5,479 bases of DNA from Cellvibrio sp. (GTDB lineage Bacteria > Pseudomonadota > Gammaproteobacteria > Pseudomonadales > Cellvibrionaceae). A program made the translations under genes and the position numbers. Below the pieces are notes generated by a model. That model made no database searches and had not been told where the DNA came from. It was given only the letters and a program-made list of their open reading frames with translations. Positions 1 to 5,479 of the stretch are shown in pieces; position 1 is the first letter of the stretch, and every line of letters starts with the position of its first letter. The stretch spans positions 1-5,479 of the forward strand of contig DQHS01000297.1 in the NCBI GenBank assembly GCA_003524365.1. The letters are read 5' to 3'.

Positions 1-399
1 GGCAGCGGCACACATTGGAGCGATACCGACATCTATCGCTTTAACGGTTTACCGCTAGTCACCGCCTATGCCTACGCACCCATGTTCCGCATGCTAAAAG
101 TTAAACGATTTGACTATATGGCGCGCAGCATTCAGGAAGTCAATTATGAATTGGAACATTATGGCAAGCAGGGATTAGCGATCGAAAAAGGTTTGCTAAT
201 CCACTACCCACAACCGATTTACTTCTTTGTCAGCAATGATAAAAGTGCCTTGGCAAAGCGCATTCAGCGAGGATTGGAAATGGCGCGGGATGATGGCAGC
301 CTTGATGAATTATTTTTTGCTATCCCTAATTTTCGTCAAGCCTGGGAAGAGCTGCAAAAACTCGACCGACAGGTGATCGAATTAAAGGCACCTGAATGA
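1..399 (+). CDS. Partial solute-binding-like periplasmic protein (SBP_bac_3-type), C-terminal part
   Basis: The reading frame is open from the first base of the window to TGA at 397-399, giving 133 residues, so the start and any signal peptide lie outside. The visible part reads GSGTHWSDTDIYRFNGLP, then TAYAYAPMFRMLKVKRFDYM, then a stretch containing IHYPQPIYFFVSND, and ends in a helical region (LAKRIQRGLEMARDDGSLDE). This order (a 'GxGTxW.D..' segment, a 'M.....RFDY..R...E' segment, then 'YP.PIYFFV' and an 'I..GL......GS.DELF' helix) matches the second lobe of periplasmic proteins related to amino-acid ABC transporter binding proteins. Many such orphan copies in gammaproteobacteria are not next to a permease, and no permease or ATPase follows here; the next gene is convergent. 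The ligand cannot be told from this piece. Recognition is by pattern only. A methionine at 82 is an internal codon, not the start. Confidence 0.68.
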   Translation, partial: GSGTHWSDTDIYRFNGLPLVTAYAYAPMFRMLKVKRFDYMARSIQEVNYELEHYGKQGLAIEKGLLIHYPQPIYFFVSNDKSALAKRIQRGLEMARDDGSLDELFFAIPNFRQAWEELQKLDRQVIELKAPE

Positions 400-406
400 T
401 TATGCC

Positions 407-441
407 CGTCGTGCTTATGACCCGCATTCGCGGGTATGACG
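407..441. terminator. Hairpin between convergent genes, possible bidirectional terminator or REP-like element
   Basis: A perfect 6-bp GC-rich stem, ACCCGC at 420-425 and GCGGGT at 430-435 with loop ATTC, lies between the stop of the solute-binding-like gene (399) and the stop of radA (455). Outer arms CGTC (407-410) and GACG (438-441) are also complementary but separated by an asymmetric internal loop. Neither strand has a T-run after the stem, so this is not a classical intrinsic terminator. On the minus strand it reads CGTCATACCCGCGAATGCGG, close in style to short dispersed extragenic palindromes found in many gammaproteobacterial genomes. A role in transcript-end protection or termination is inferred from position. 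Confidence 0.45.
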
Positions 442-454
442 AAATTTATGCTCC

Positions 455-1825
455 TTAGAGTGCATCAAGCGCTTCTTGCAAATTTTTGACTGCCACCACT
501 TCAATTCCCAAATTTTTTTCACGCGGTGCGTTCGCAAAAGGCACAATCGCGCGCTTGAATCCGTGTTTGGCTGCTTCACGTAAACGCTCATGGCCACTGG
601 GCACGGGGCGAATTTCCCCAGATAGACCAACCTCGCCAAACACAATTAAATCCTGCGGCAAAATACGGTCGCGAAAACTGGACACAATCGCCAGCAGCAC
701 GGCTAAATCCGCACTGGTTTCCATCACCTTCACGCCACCCACGACGTTCACAAATACATCCTGATCGCCCACCATAATACCGCCATGGCGATGTAAAACT
801 GCCAGTAACATTGCGAGACGATTTTGATCCATTCCCACAGCGACGCGACGCGGATTACCCAAATGGCTATCATCGACCAACGCCTGTATTTCAATTAACA
901 GCGGGCGAGTGCCTTCCCACATCACCATCACGACTGAACCAGACGACGCATCTTCCGCGCGCTGTAAAAAAATCGCCGAGGGATTATTCACTTCGCGCAT
1001 GCCCTGTTCGGTCATCGCAAATACGCCCAACTCGTTCACTGCACCAAAACGGTTTTTATTGCCGCGCAGGGTGCGGAAGCGGGAATCGTTATCACCCTCT
1101 AATAAAATGGAACAGTCAATCATATGCTCCAATACTTTGGGGCCAGCAAGCGAGCCGTCTTTCGTAACATGCCCTACCAAAATTAATACCGTGCCGGTTT
1201 GTTTTGCAAAGCGGGTGAGATAAGCCGCGCTTTCGCGCACTTGTGATACTGAACCCGGCGCAGAGGCAATATCCTCCATGTGCATGACTTGAATGGAATC
1301 AATCACCATCACTTTAGGTGCGACTTTTTGAGCAATTGTGCAAATGCCTTCTACACTGGTTTCGCTCAGCATTTGCAATTGATCAGTGGGTAACCCTAAA
1401 CGCTGGGCGCGCATGGCAACTTGCTGGAGCGATTCTTCGCCGGTGATATACAGTGCGGGCATAGTGCGCGCAAGATTGCATAGTGTTTGCAGCAAAAGCG
1501 TTGATTTTCCCGCACCTGGATTACCGCCAATTAGCACCACCGATCCGGGAACAAAACCGCCACCGAGTACGCGATCAAATTCCCCTGCGCCGCTACTAAA
1601 CCGCGGCACGTCATTGAGTGAAATATCAGCGAGTGTTTGAATTTTGCTGCCGGATGCACCACCCGCATAACCTTCAAATTTTGCCGAGCGATTTGCAGGC
1701 GTTGGGCCTAACCGCACTTCACTTAAACTATTCCACACACCGCACTCAGTGCACTGCCCTTGCCATTTTTTATAATCGGCGCCGCAGTCGTTACACACAA
1801 ATGCATTTTTGGTTTTTGTAGACAT
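455..1825 (-). CDS. radA: DNA repair protein RadA (Sms)
   Basis: RadA is a RecA-like ATPase and hexameric DNA-translocating motor that helps process recombination intermediates (branch migration, D-loop extension) in the cytoplasm. The 456-residue product has the usual family length and all parts in order. A zinc finger has C11, C14, C25 and C28 (VCNDCG...GQCTECG). Walker A is GGNPGAGKS at 100-108, with K107. Walker B is VMVID at 172-176. The RadA-specific KNRFG motif is at 257-261. A Lon-protease-like C-terminal domain runs from about 280 to the end and includes VNVVGGVKVMETSADLA near 359-375; in this family that domain is not an active protease but a structural and DNA-binding scaffold. Position 102 is Asn where Asp is common (GGDPG), which is unlikely to abolish activity. 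The ATG at 1823-1825 overlaps the stop of the upstream gene by one base. The upstream ribosome site is weak (GAG about 12 nt before ATG), so translation probably depends on coupling. The stop is TAA at 455-457. Confidence 0.97.
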   Translation of the reverse strand: MSTKTKNAFVCNDCGADYKKWQGQCTECGVWNSLSEVRLGPTPANRSAKFEGYAGGASGSKIQTLADISLNDVPRFSSGAGEFDRVLGGGFVPGSVVLIGGNPGAGKSTLLLQTLCNLARTMPALYITGEESLQQVAMRAQRLGLPTDQLQMLSETSVEGICTIAQKVAPKVMVIDSIQVMHMEDIASAPGSVSQVRESAAYLTRFAKQTGTVLILVGHVTKDGSLAGPKVLEHMIDCSILLEGDNDSRFRTLRGNKNRFGAVNELGVFAMTEQGMREVNNPSAIFLQRAEDASSGSVVMVMWEGTRPLLIEIQALVDDSHLGNPRRVAVGMDQNRLAMLLAVLHRHGGIMVGDQDVFVNVVGGVKVMETSADLAVLLAIVSSFRDRILPQDLIVFGEVGLSGEIRPVPSGHERLREAAKHGFKRAIVPFANAPREKNLGIEVVAVKNLQEALDAL

Positions 1826-1827
1826 TA
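1823..1827 (-). promoter_or_regulatory. TAATG stop-start overlap coupling the PDC-sensor gene to radA
   Basis: On the minus strand the upstream gene ends in TAA (1827-1825) and radA begins with ATG (1825-1823), sharing one A. The preceding bases, GAGTGAAAAACGTTA, hold only a GAG as a poor Shine-Dalgarno match. This arrangement is typical of termination-reinitiation coupling and shows that the two genes share one transcript. Confidence 0.85.
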
Positions 1828-2745
1828 ACGTTTTTCACTCGTCAATTTAAGATAAGCACCCAAGCCTACCAACAAGGCAACTGCGGCAAACAACATAAAT
1901 ACCGCAGAATTTAAATGAGTGGCATCACCCAGAAGGGATTTAAACATCAGCAACAGCGATTCAATCGATACCGCAATCACAATCGCCGACATAAAGCGCG
2001 CGATGGTACGGCGCGTTGAACCTGCGTGATGAATATCTTTGTGTAGCAACACCTCTTCTTCGAGAATTGTTTTGCCGAGATCGAAAATCGCCAGACCCAG
2101 AGTGATTAAAATGACCGATTGGAATGCCTGGGTCGCGGTATTGGTGTGCTCATGAATCATATCGTAGAGTGATTGCCCTGCCGAAAATAATAAGAGCGCA
2201 GAGACGGCGACCAACATGAAGCCAATGATGCCATAGATCACCTGAAAAACCGGATGCACTATCCGGCGCAAACTATCGCCATTTAAAAACGTAATCAATT
2301 TTTCCAAATTAAAATTAATGACCAAATAACGCGTTGCATCGCTGGGATCAATAAACCGTTGCACCGCCGAAATCGCTAATTGATGCGTGGCACTGGAAAG
2401 ATAGGGTTGAGTTACGGTGACCGCTGCCGTGTTCTCACTCGCGCGAGTGTAGTACACACGATTACTACGATCTGAACCAAAACCCGGCTCGCGGCGTTTG
2501 GGATCGGGTACTGTGGGTGATGCCGCCGACTCAGTTGTCTGCACACCTTTATCATCAAGACAGTAAAGTAACTCAACAAAGGGATAGGATAAATGCAAAC
2601 GTTTGACCACATCATTGAGTTGCTCGTGCGAGGTATCCATCTTATTGGGCGACAGTGACGTCACAATGGATTCCAGCAAGCGCTCGATTTGGGGTTGGTA
2701 TTCATCGTATTTTTTGAGCAGGTATAAATAATTGCGTGGGGTCAT
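1825..2745 (-). CDS. PDC/Cache-like sensor domain protein with four C-terminal membrane helices
   Basis: The product has 306 residues and unknown output. Residues about 15-150 resemble a PDC (Cache-like) ligand-sensing fold: YPFVELLYCLDDKGVQTT (54-71), then GFGSDRSNRVYY (88-99), then TQPYLSSATHQLAISAV (112-128), and a closing strand YLVINFNLEKL (140-150). Four hydrophobic helices follow near 166-189, 207-228, 247-272 and 278-300. There is no signal peptide or helix before the PDC-like part. Charged residues (R160, R161 before helix 1; K225 and the HKD...RR segment between helices 2 and 3; SEKR at the end) predict both termini in the cytoplasm, with short uncharged or acidic loops outside. The sensor part would then be cytoplasmic, unlike most PDC domains. 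No kinase, GGDEF or methyl-accepting module is attached. It is the first gene of an operon with radA; I recall similar proteins beside radA in pseudomonads, where they are annotated as hypothetical or PDC-sensor proteins. The start ATG (2743-2745) is preceded by AGAG with 8 nt spacing. Confidence 0.75.
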   Translation of the reverse strand: MTPRNYLYLLKKYDEYQPQIERLLESIVTSLSPNKMDTSHEQLNDVVKRLHLSYPFVELLYCLDDKGVQTTESAASPTVPDPKRREPGFGSDRSNRVYYTRASENTAAVTVTQPYLSSATHQLAISAVQRFIDPSDATRYLVINFNLEKLITFLNGDSLRRIVHPVFQVIYGIIGFMLVAVSALLLFSAGQSLYDMIHEHTNTATQAFQSVILITLGLAIFDLGKTILEEEVLLHKDIHHAGSTRRTIARFMSAIVIAVSIESLLLMFKSLLGDATHLNSAVFMLFAAVALLVGLGAYLKLTSEKR

Positions 2746-2915
2746 GCTGACAACTCTGAGCTGGTTAATAATAATTCACACGTGTGGCGACGAATAGCTG
2801 GCGGCATAATCCCGAAAAACCCCCATTAACACAACAATGGAGTGAGAATTTTGCGCACTTAATTTATCAAGCAGTTATTGCGCCATGAGGCTGTGAAGTG
2901 ACTTCAACTCTAAAA
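2746..2915 (-). promoter_or_regulatory. Upstream region of the sensor-radA operon, with candidate promoter and palindromes
   Basis: No gene is visible here. Reading the minus strand, the best -10-like hexamer is TATTAT (2773-2768), 5 of 6 matches to TATAAT, but its -35 region (around 2796-2791) is poor. A second weak pair is TTGTGT (2834-2829) with GATTAT (2811-2806), 17 bp apart. A perfect 10-bp palindrome, CACACGTGTG, lies at 2777-2786, inside the spacer of the first candidate, where an operator could sit. A second palindrome, TGAAGT-G-ACTTCA, lies at 2894-2906. None of these is matched to a known regulator. Confidence 0.3.
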
Positions 2916-2946
2916 AAATAAACCCCGGATTTACCGGGGTTTATTT
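2916..2946 (-). terminator. Strong intrinsic terminator of the lipase gene
   Basis: A perfect 13-bp inverted repeat (2916-2928 and 2934-2946) encloses the 5-nt loop ATTTA. The core is CCCCGG/CCGGGG flanked by A/T arms. On the minus strand the stem is followed by a T-run (TTTATTTTTTTA), the classical rho-independent form, 17 nt after the lipase stop codon. The A/T arms are symmetric, so some activity on the plus strand is possible, but no plus-strand gene leads into it. Confidence 0.93.
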
Positions 2947-2962
2947 GATGAAAACGCTGCTA

Positions 2963-5329
2963 TTAATTCGCAGGCAATTCAATATTGCCAGATGCCCCAC
3001 CACCCACTGCAACTCCGCCGTTATTCAACACAAAAGTCACGACTTGGGTTTGCAGCTCAGCAGTGACTTGAGGTGCTCCACCCTCTGGCCGCAACAGTGA
3101 AGCATGTCCACCAGCAGTGTGCTTCACGTAACCGCGCCCTAACTGGGTGCTACCCAAGCCCAATTGCGTCGTATTAAGCAATGACGCCATCGCTTGCGTA
3201 CCCATGAGGGGAGCATTGTTAGCGCCGTTGGGTATCACTGCGTCACCATTGATTTGTTGCACCAGAACCGGCACACCCAAGGCCGCCAGAGTTTGCATAT
3301 AGTTCACCGGATCACCCGCATCCATCGCACTCTGCGCTGCGTAAAGAAAGCGCTCGTAGTTGCTAGTGCCTACGCTTACACCGCTGGCTGCCAAGCCACC
3401 ATTAATGACCGGCGCAAAGGTTGCAGAGTTCACCAGAACTTGTGCCACTTGTGTCCCGGCCGCACTGGTAATAATTCCACGAATCGGATTGAGGTTAGAG
3501 GGGAGCCCTACCTGCGCATCATTGGCGATAGCTATTTGATTCACTGTAGTAAACACGCTGCCCAAAATTCCGCCGAGTGATACACCAACAACATAAACGC
3601 GATTCAGATCCAAACCGGTAGTGACCGACTTGAGCATCTCGGTATTTACACCGCTGAGGCTGGCATTGAGGTTGAGTAAATCCATCACCGCCTGACGGTT
3701 GTTGTCGCGGGTATTGGTTAAATAACCGAGGTTAATAAACTGCGCGCCTGAACCATCGGTAGTGCCGGGAGCATCAAAGTTCATTGGCGCTGGTGCACCG
3801 CCCGAGCCAGCGACATTGAAGTGGCGTTCATGCGGAGCATTTGCGCCGTAAAGCGCAGCAAACGGAATCGACTTACTTTTTTCAACATTCAACACATTAA
3901 CCAATGCGCTGTTAGCAGGAACGCCGTGCACCGGCAGATCAATCGCGACTGTGGCGATACAGCGACTCGCCAGCGTATGGCCGAGCGCCAATACCGACGC
4001 ACGATCACTAGTAATGCCATGCACATAGATCACCGTTGGGTAGCCGGTTGCAGCGTATATCTGGCCGCAGTTAGCTACGCCTGCATAACCGGGCACCCAG
4101 TTATCTTGCGGCAAGGTGACTTGCAAAGGCACAGATTCATCGCCGGTTTTTGCAGCAAAGGGATAGCGATAAGTGACGTTATAGCTGCCGTCCACATCGG
4201 TGGGCACTGTCACCCCCAAAGCACCGGCGAGTGTAAGATCCGGCTTCCAACTGCGTTTTAAATATTCGCCAAATGGCAAGCCCGCAGCGGCGGTTTGGTA
4301 GTAAGGCAGCTTGATATAACCGGTATAAAGTTTACCGACATTGGCCGCGAGCGCAGGACTAAAGGTATTGAAATCAATACCGGTAAGACCAGAAACACCC
4401 AGGTCGCGCTTTTTCGGGGTGGATAGCAGCCCTGCAGAATCCAGACCCATTGCATTGGCAACTGCTGTGGCCGGCGCAACTCCCGCTGTGATTTGGGTAC
4501 TGGCAACCGCCGCGCGAGGCGATGCCATAGCGACCAAACCGGTCACCGGATCGGTCGTGGTGAAGGTGTAAGTAAGCACCAACTTTTCTTTCGCCGCCGC
4601 TGCCGTCAACTGACCACCGCTCACTGCAGCTAAAAATCCACTGGCAAGCGTTTCCCAGCCAACAATCGCATTACGTACCGGTATCAAACCGCCCAGCGTG
4701 TCGTAACTGGTATCGCGCAGGGCATTGTAGGTCCAGGAACGGGTCAAGCTGGCGCCACTGGCATTTTTCACATCATCAGTGATGAATACCAAATACTTAC
4801 TTTTAGATTTGAGCGGCTTGGTGGGACGAATACGGATCACATTATTCGTGCCACCATCCTGTGAAACCACCACCACATCATAATTGGCTGGACCAACCAC
4901 ACCGACAATATTGGCGGGATTCAACGCATCCTTACCACCGGTATTCAACTCGATTAAAAAGACACTTTTGGAGGCAAGTGCTGTAGCAGGATTAACACTG
5001 TCGCTAATCAAAATATCGAAAAAAGCAGAAGTAGAAAAACCATCCAACTGATTCATGGTTGCACGTACAGGGTCAGTCGCAACACCCAAATTGGCAGTAC
5101 CATCAATCTGGCTAGGCGGCGTGTTCGCAGGGGCTGCAAAAATAATGTCGGTATTAAAGGGGATATCCGAAATAACCGGATCAAAGCGCGGGTGAGTCCC
5201 TACCGAGTAGATATCCGGGCCAGAGGGTTCTGGCGCCTTCTCTGTGCCACTGCCACCGCCGCAGCCATGCAAGGCCAACAATGAAGCCGCAAGGGCAGAT
5301 AGCAGGAGCTGGTTCGATTTATTTTTCAT
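2963..5329 (-). CDS. VolA/Pla-1/cef-family extracellular lipase, outer-membrane lipoprotein
   Basis: This is a predicted surface or periplasm-facing esterase, probably a lipase or lysophospholipase that frees fatty acids from lipids. Its 788 residues begin with a lipoprotein signal (basic start, hydrophobic 8-20, lipobox LHGC, lipidated Cys23). Gly after that Cys, not Asp, suits outer-membrane sorting. The N-terminal part has the family pattern FDPVISDIPFNTDIIFA (49-65), NQLDGFSTSAFFDI (93-106), and a long beta-rich Lipase_bact_N-type region. The alpha/beta-hydrolase core follows: oxyanion segment VIYVHG (433-438), nucleophile elbow GVSLG with Ser584, candidate acid Asp696 (INGD), and catalytic His742 (GGHASLL). 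Cys421 and Cys457 could form a disulfide. A Gly-rich stretch precedes the C-terminus. ATG at 5329 is chosen over ATG at 5389 because it has AGGAAG five bases upstream and puts the signal peptide at the N-terminus. The gene appears monocistronic, with its own terminator. The substrate is not deducible from the sequence. Confidence 0.9.
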   Translation of the reverse strand: MKNKSNQLLLSALAASLLALHGCGGGSGTEKAPEPSGPDIYSVGTHPRFDPVISDIPFNTDIIFAAPANTPPSQIDGTANLGVATDPVRATMNQLDGFSTSAFFDILISDSVNPATALASKSVFLIELNTGGKDALNPANIVGVVGPANYDVVVVSQDGGTNNVIRIRPTKPLKSKSKYLVFITDDVKNASGASLTRSWTYNALRDTSYDTLGGLIPVRNAIVGWETLASGFLAAVSGGQLTAAAAKEKLVLTYTFTTTDPVTGLVAMASPRAAVASTQITAGVAPATAVANAMGLDSAGLLSTPKKRDLGVSGLTGIDFNTFSPALAANVGKLYTGYIKLPYYQTAAAGLPFGEYLKRSWKPDLTLAGALGVTVPTDVDGSYNVTYRYPFAAKTGDESVPLQVTLPQDNWVPGYAGVANCGQIYAATGYPTVIYVHGITSDRASVLALGHTLASRCIATVAIDLPVHGVPANSALVNVLNVEKSKSIPFAALYGANAPHERHFNVAGSGGAPAPMNFDAPGTTDGSGAQFINLGYLTNTRDNNRQAVMDLLNLNASLSGVNTEMLKSVTTGLDLNRVYVVGVSLGGILGSVFTTVNQIAIANDAQVGLPSNLNPIRGIITSAAGTQVAQVLVNSATFAPVINGGLAASGVSVGTSNYERFLYAAQSAMDAGDPVNYMQTLAALGVPVLVQQINGDAVIPNGANNAPLMGTQAMASLLNTTQLGLGSTQLGRGYVKHTAGGHASLLRPEGGAPQVTAELQTQVVTFVLNNGGVAVGGGASGNIELPAN

Positions 5330-5334
5330 GATGA

Positions 5335-5340
5335 CTTCCT
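5335..5340 (-). promoter_or_regulatory. Ribosome binding site that fixes the lipase start
   Basis: AGGAAG on the minus strand (5340-5335) is followed by TCATC and the ATG at 5329-5327. The in-frame ATG at 5389 has no purine-rich site before it and would add 20 residues ahead of the signal peptide, so this site decides the start. Confidence 0.85.
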
Positions 5341-5357
5341 GAGCAGACGTTATGGGA

Positions 5358-5389
5358 ATTATGTAGAAAGTGTAGCCAGATTTTGCCAA
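5358..5389 (-). promoter_or_regulatory. Candidate lipase promoter
   Basis: On the minus strand TTGGCA (5389-5384) resembles a -35 box (5 of 6 identical to TTGACA). The possible -10 boxes are not ideal: TACATA (5365-5360) at 18 bp has few matches, and CATAAT (5363-5358) matches 5 of 6 but at 20 bp. A start near 5350 would leave a leader of about 20-25 nt and lies downstream of the intron end. Weak support only. Confidence 0.35.
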
Positions 5390-5432
5390 GGTGCGAATTT
5401 GTAAGATGCAGATGTGTACTGCTTAACAGGAA

Positions 5433-5479
5433 GTCGAGTAGACCAACGGAACCACCCCGTCAGCCCCTCACAGAACCGT
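5433..5479 (-). mobile_element. 3' end of a group II intron (domain V remnant plus complete domain VI), cut by the window edge
   Basis: Read on the minus strand, the window opens with ACGGTTC (5479-5473), the usual closing strand of group II domain V, whose partner strand (GAGCCGT type) would lie outside the window. A linker TGT leads into a hairpin with the form of domain VI. Bases 5469-5457 pair with 5436-5449: three pairs (G-C, A-U, G-C), a single unpaired A at 5439, then ten further pairs including G-U wobbles, closed by a 7-nt loop (5456-5450). The bulged A is the seventh base from the end, the standard branch point position, and the element ends CGAC, fitting the 3' AY rule. The splice site falls between 5433 and 5432. 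The reverse transcriptase/maturase ORF, if present, and domains I-IV lie beyond the window, so subclass, completeness and mobility are unknown. Orientation is the same as the lipase gene. Confidence 0.85.

Larger units (their letters stand above)
5333..5435 (-). repeat. 9-bp inverted repeat joining the intron 3' junction to the lipase ribosome binding site
   Basis: On the minus strand GACTTCCTG (5435-5427) is the exact reverse complement of CAGGAAGTC (5341-5333). The first copy consists of the last three bases of the group II intron plus six bases of 3' exon; the second contains the whole AGGAAG of the lipase. In RNA the two could pair across about 85 nt. It may be chance, because sequences complementary to a ribosome binding site are not rare. 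Confidence 0.4.

Noticed and set aside
415..645. 76-codon minus-strand ORF overlapping the radA 3' end
   Set aside because: It lies in another frame of the clearly real radA gene and has no recognisable features.
811..1167. Plus-strand ORFs opposite radA, including 811-1167, 909-1223 and 1386-1640
   Set aside because: They are antisense shadows of radA, whose motifs are complete; the composition is not protein-like.
2823..2840. CCATT/AATGG inverted repeat as a second terminator
   Set aside because: Only 5 A/T-containing pairs with an 8-nt loop, and no gene upstream needs termination there because the strong terminator at 2916-2946 already ends the lipase transcript.
3194..4261. Plus-strand ORFs opposite the lipase gene (3194-3580, 3821-4261)
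   Set aside because: They are antisense to a well-supported long gene, lack ribosome binding sites of note and show no family pattern.
5330..5389. Upstream ATG at 5389 extending the lipase by 20 residues
   Set aside because: It has no ribosome binding site, overlaps the candidate promoter, and would push the lipoprotein signal away from the N-terminus, whereas ATG at 5329 has AGGAAG at good spacing.
5374..5389. Sigma-54-type promoter (TTGGCAAAATCTGGC on the minus strand)
   Set aside because: GG and GC are separated by 9 rather than 10 bases and the flanking consensus is poor.
5359..5478. Minus-strand frame open from the right edge (RFCEGLTGWFRWSTRL...) for about 39 codons
   Set aside because: It is explained by the group II intron RNA structure running into noncoding sequence; it has no protein-like character and ends in the lipase leader.
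1..5479. Search for CRISPR repeats, toxin-antitoxin pairs, tRNA genes or a defence system
   Set aside because: No direct-repeat array, small paired ORFs, tRNA-like fold or defence-family motif was seen anywhere in the window.

Overview
The window looks like chromosomal DNA of a gammaproteobacterium of moderate GC content. The gene set (RadA next to a PDC-sensor membrane protein, a VolA/Pla-1-type lipase lipoprotein, a periplasmic solute-binding-like protein) and the protein style suggest a Cellvibrio- or Pseudomonas-related lineage. This placement is inferred from family recognition only, not from any search.

Layout, left to right. Positions 1-399 (+) hold the 3' end of a gene for a solute-binding-like protein of the SBP_bac_3 type. 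It converges on a minus-strand pair: a PDC/Cache-like sensor protein with four membrane helices (1825-2745), followed by radA (455-1825). The two minus-strand genes overlap by one base (TAATG), so they form a translationally coupled operon. A short GC-rich hairpin (420-435) lies between the converging ends. Positions 2746-2962 hold the operon's upstream region, with a perfect 10-bp palindrome, and a strong intrinsic terminator (2916-2946) that ends the next minus-strand gene. That gene (2963-5329) encodes a 788-residue lipoprotein of the VolA/Pla-1/cef extracellular lipase family with a complete candidate catalytic triad. Its true start is an internal ATG at 5329 with a good ribosome binding site.

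The least obvious element is at the right edge. Positions 5433-5479, read on the minus strand, are the 3' end of a group II intron: the last strand of domain V, then a complete domain VI of 13 base pairs with one bulged adenosine exactly 7 nt from the 3' splice site, ending in GAC. The intron therefore sits just over 100 bp upstream of the lipase start and in the same orientation. Its splice junction is perfectly complementary over 9 nt to the lipase ribosome binding site, which raises a testable idea of coupling between the intron and lipase translation.

The genes do not form one pathway. RadA is DNA-repair housekeeping, the sensor protein is probably a regulator or membrane sensor of unknown output, and the lipase is an exported outer-membrane enzyme. 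No defence system, CRISPR array, tRNA or rRNA is visible. No stretch over 300 bases lacks a gene.
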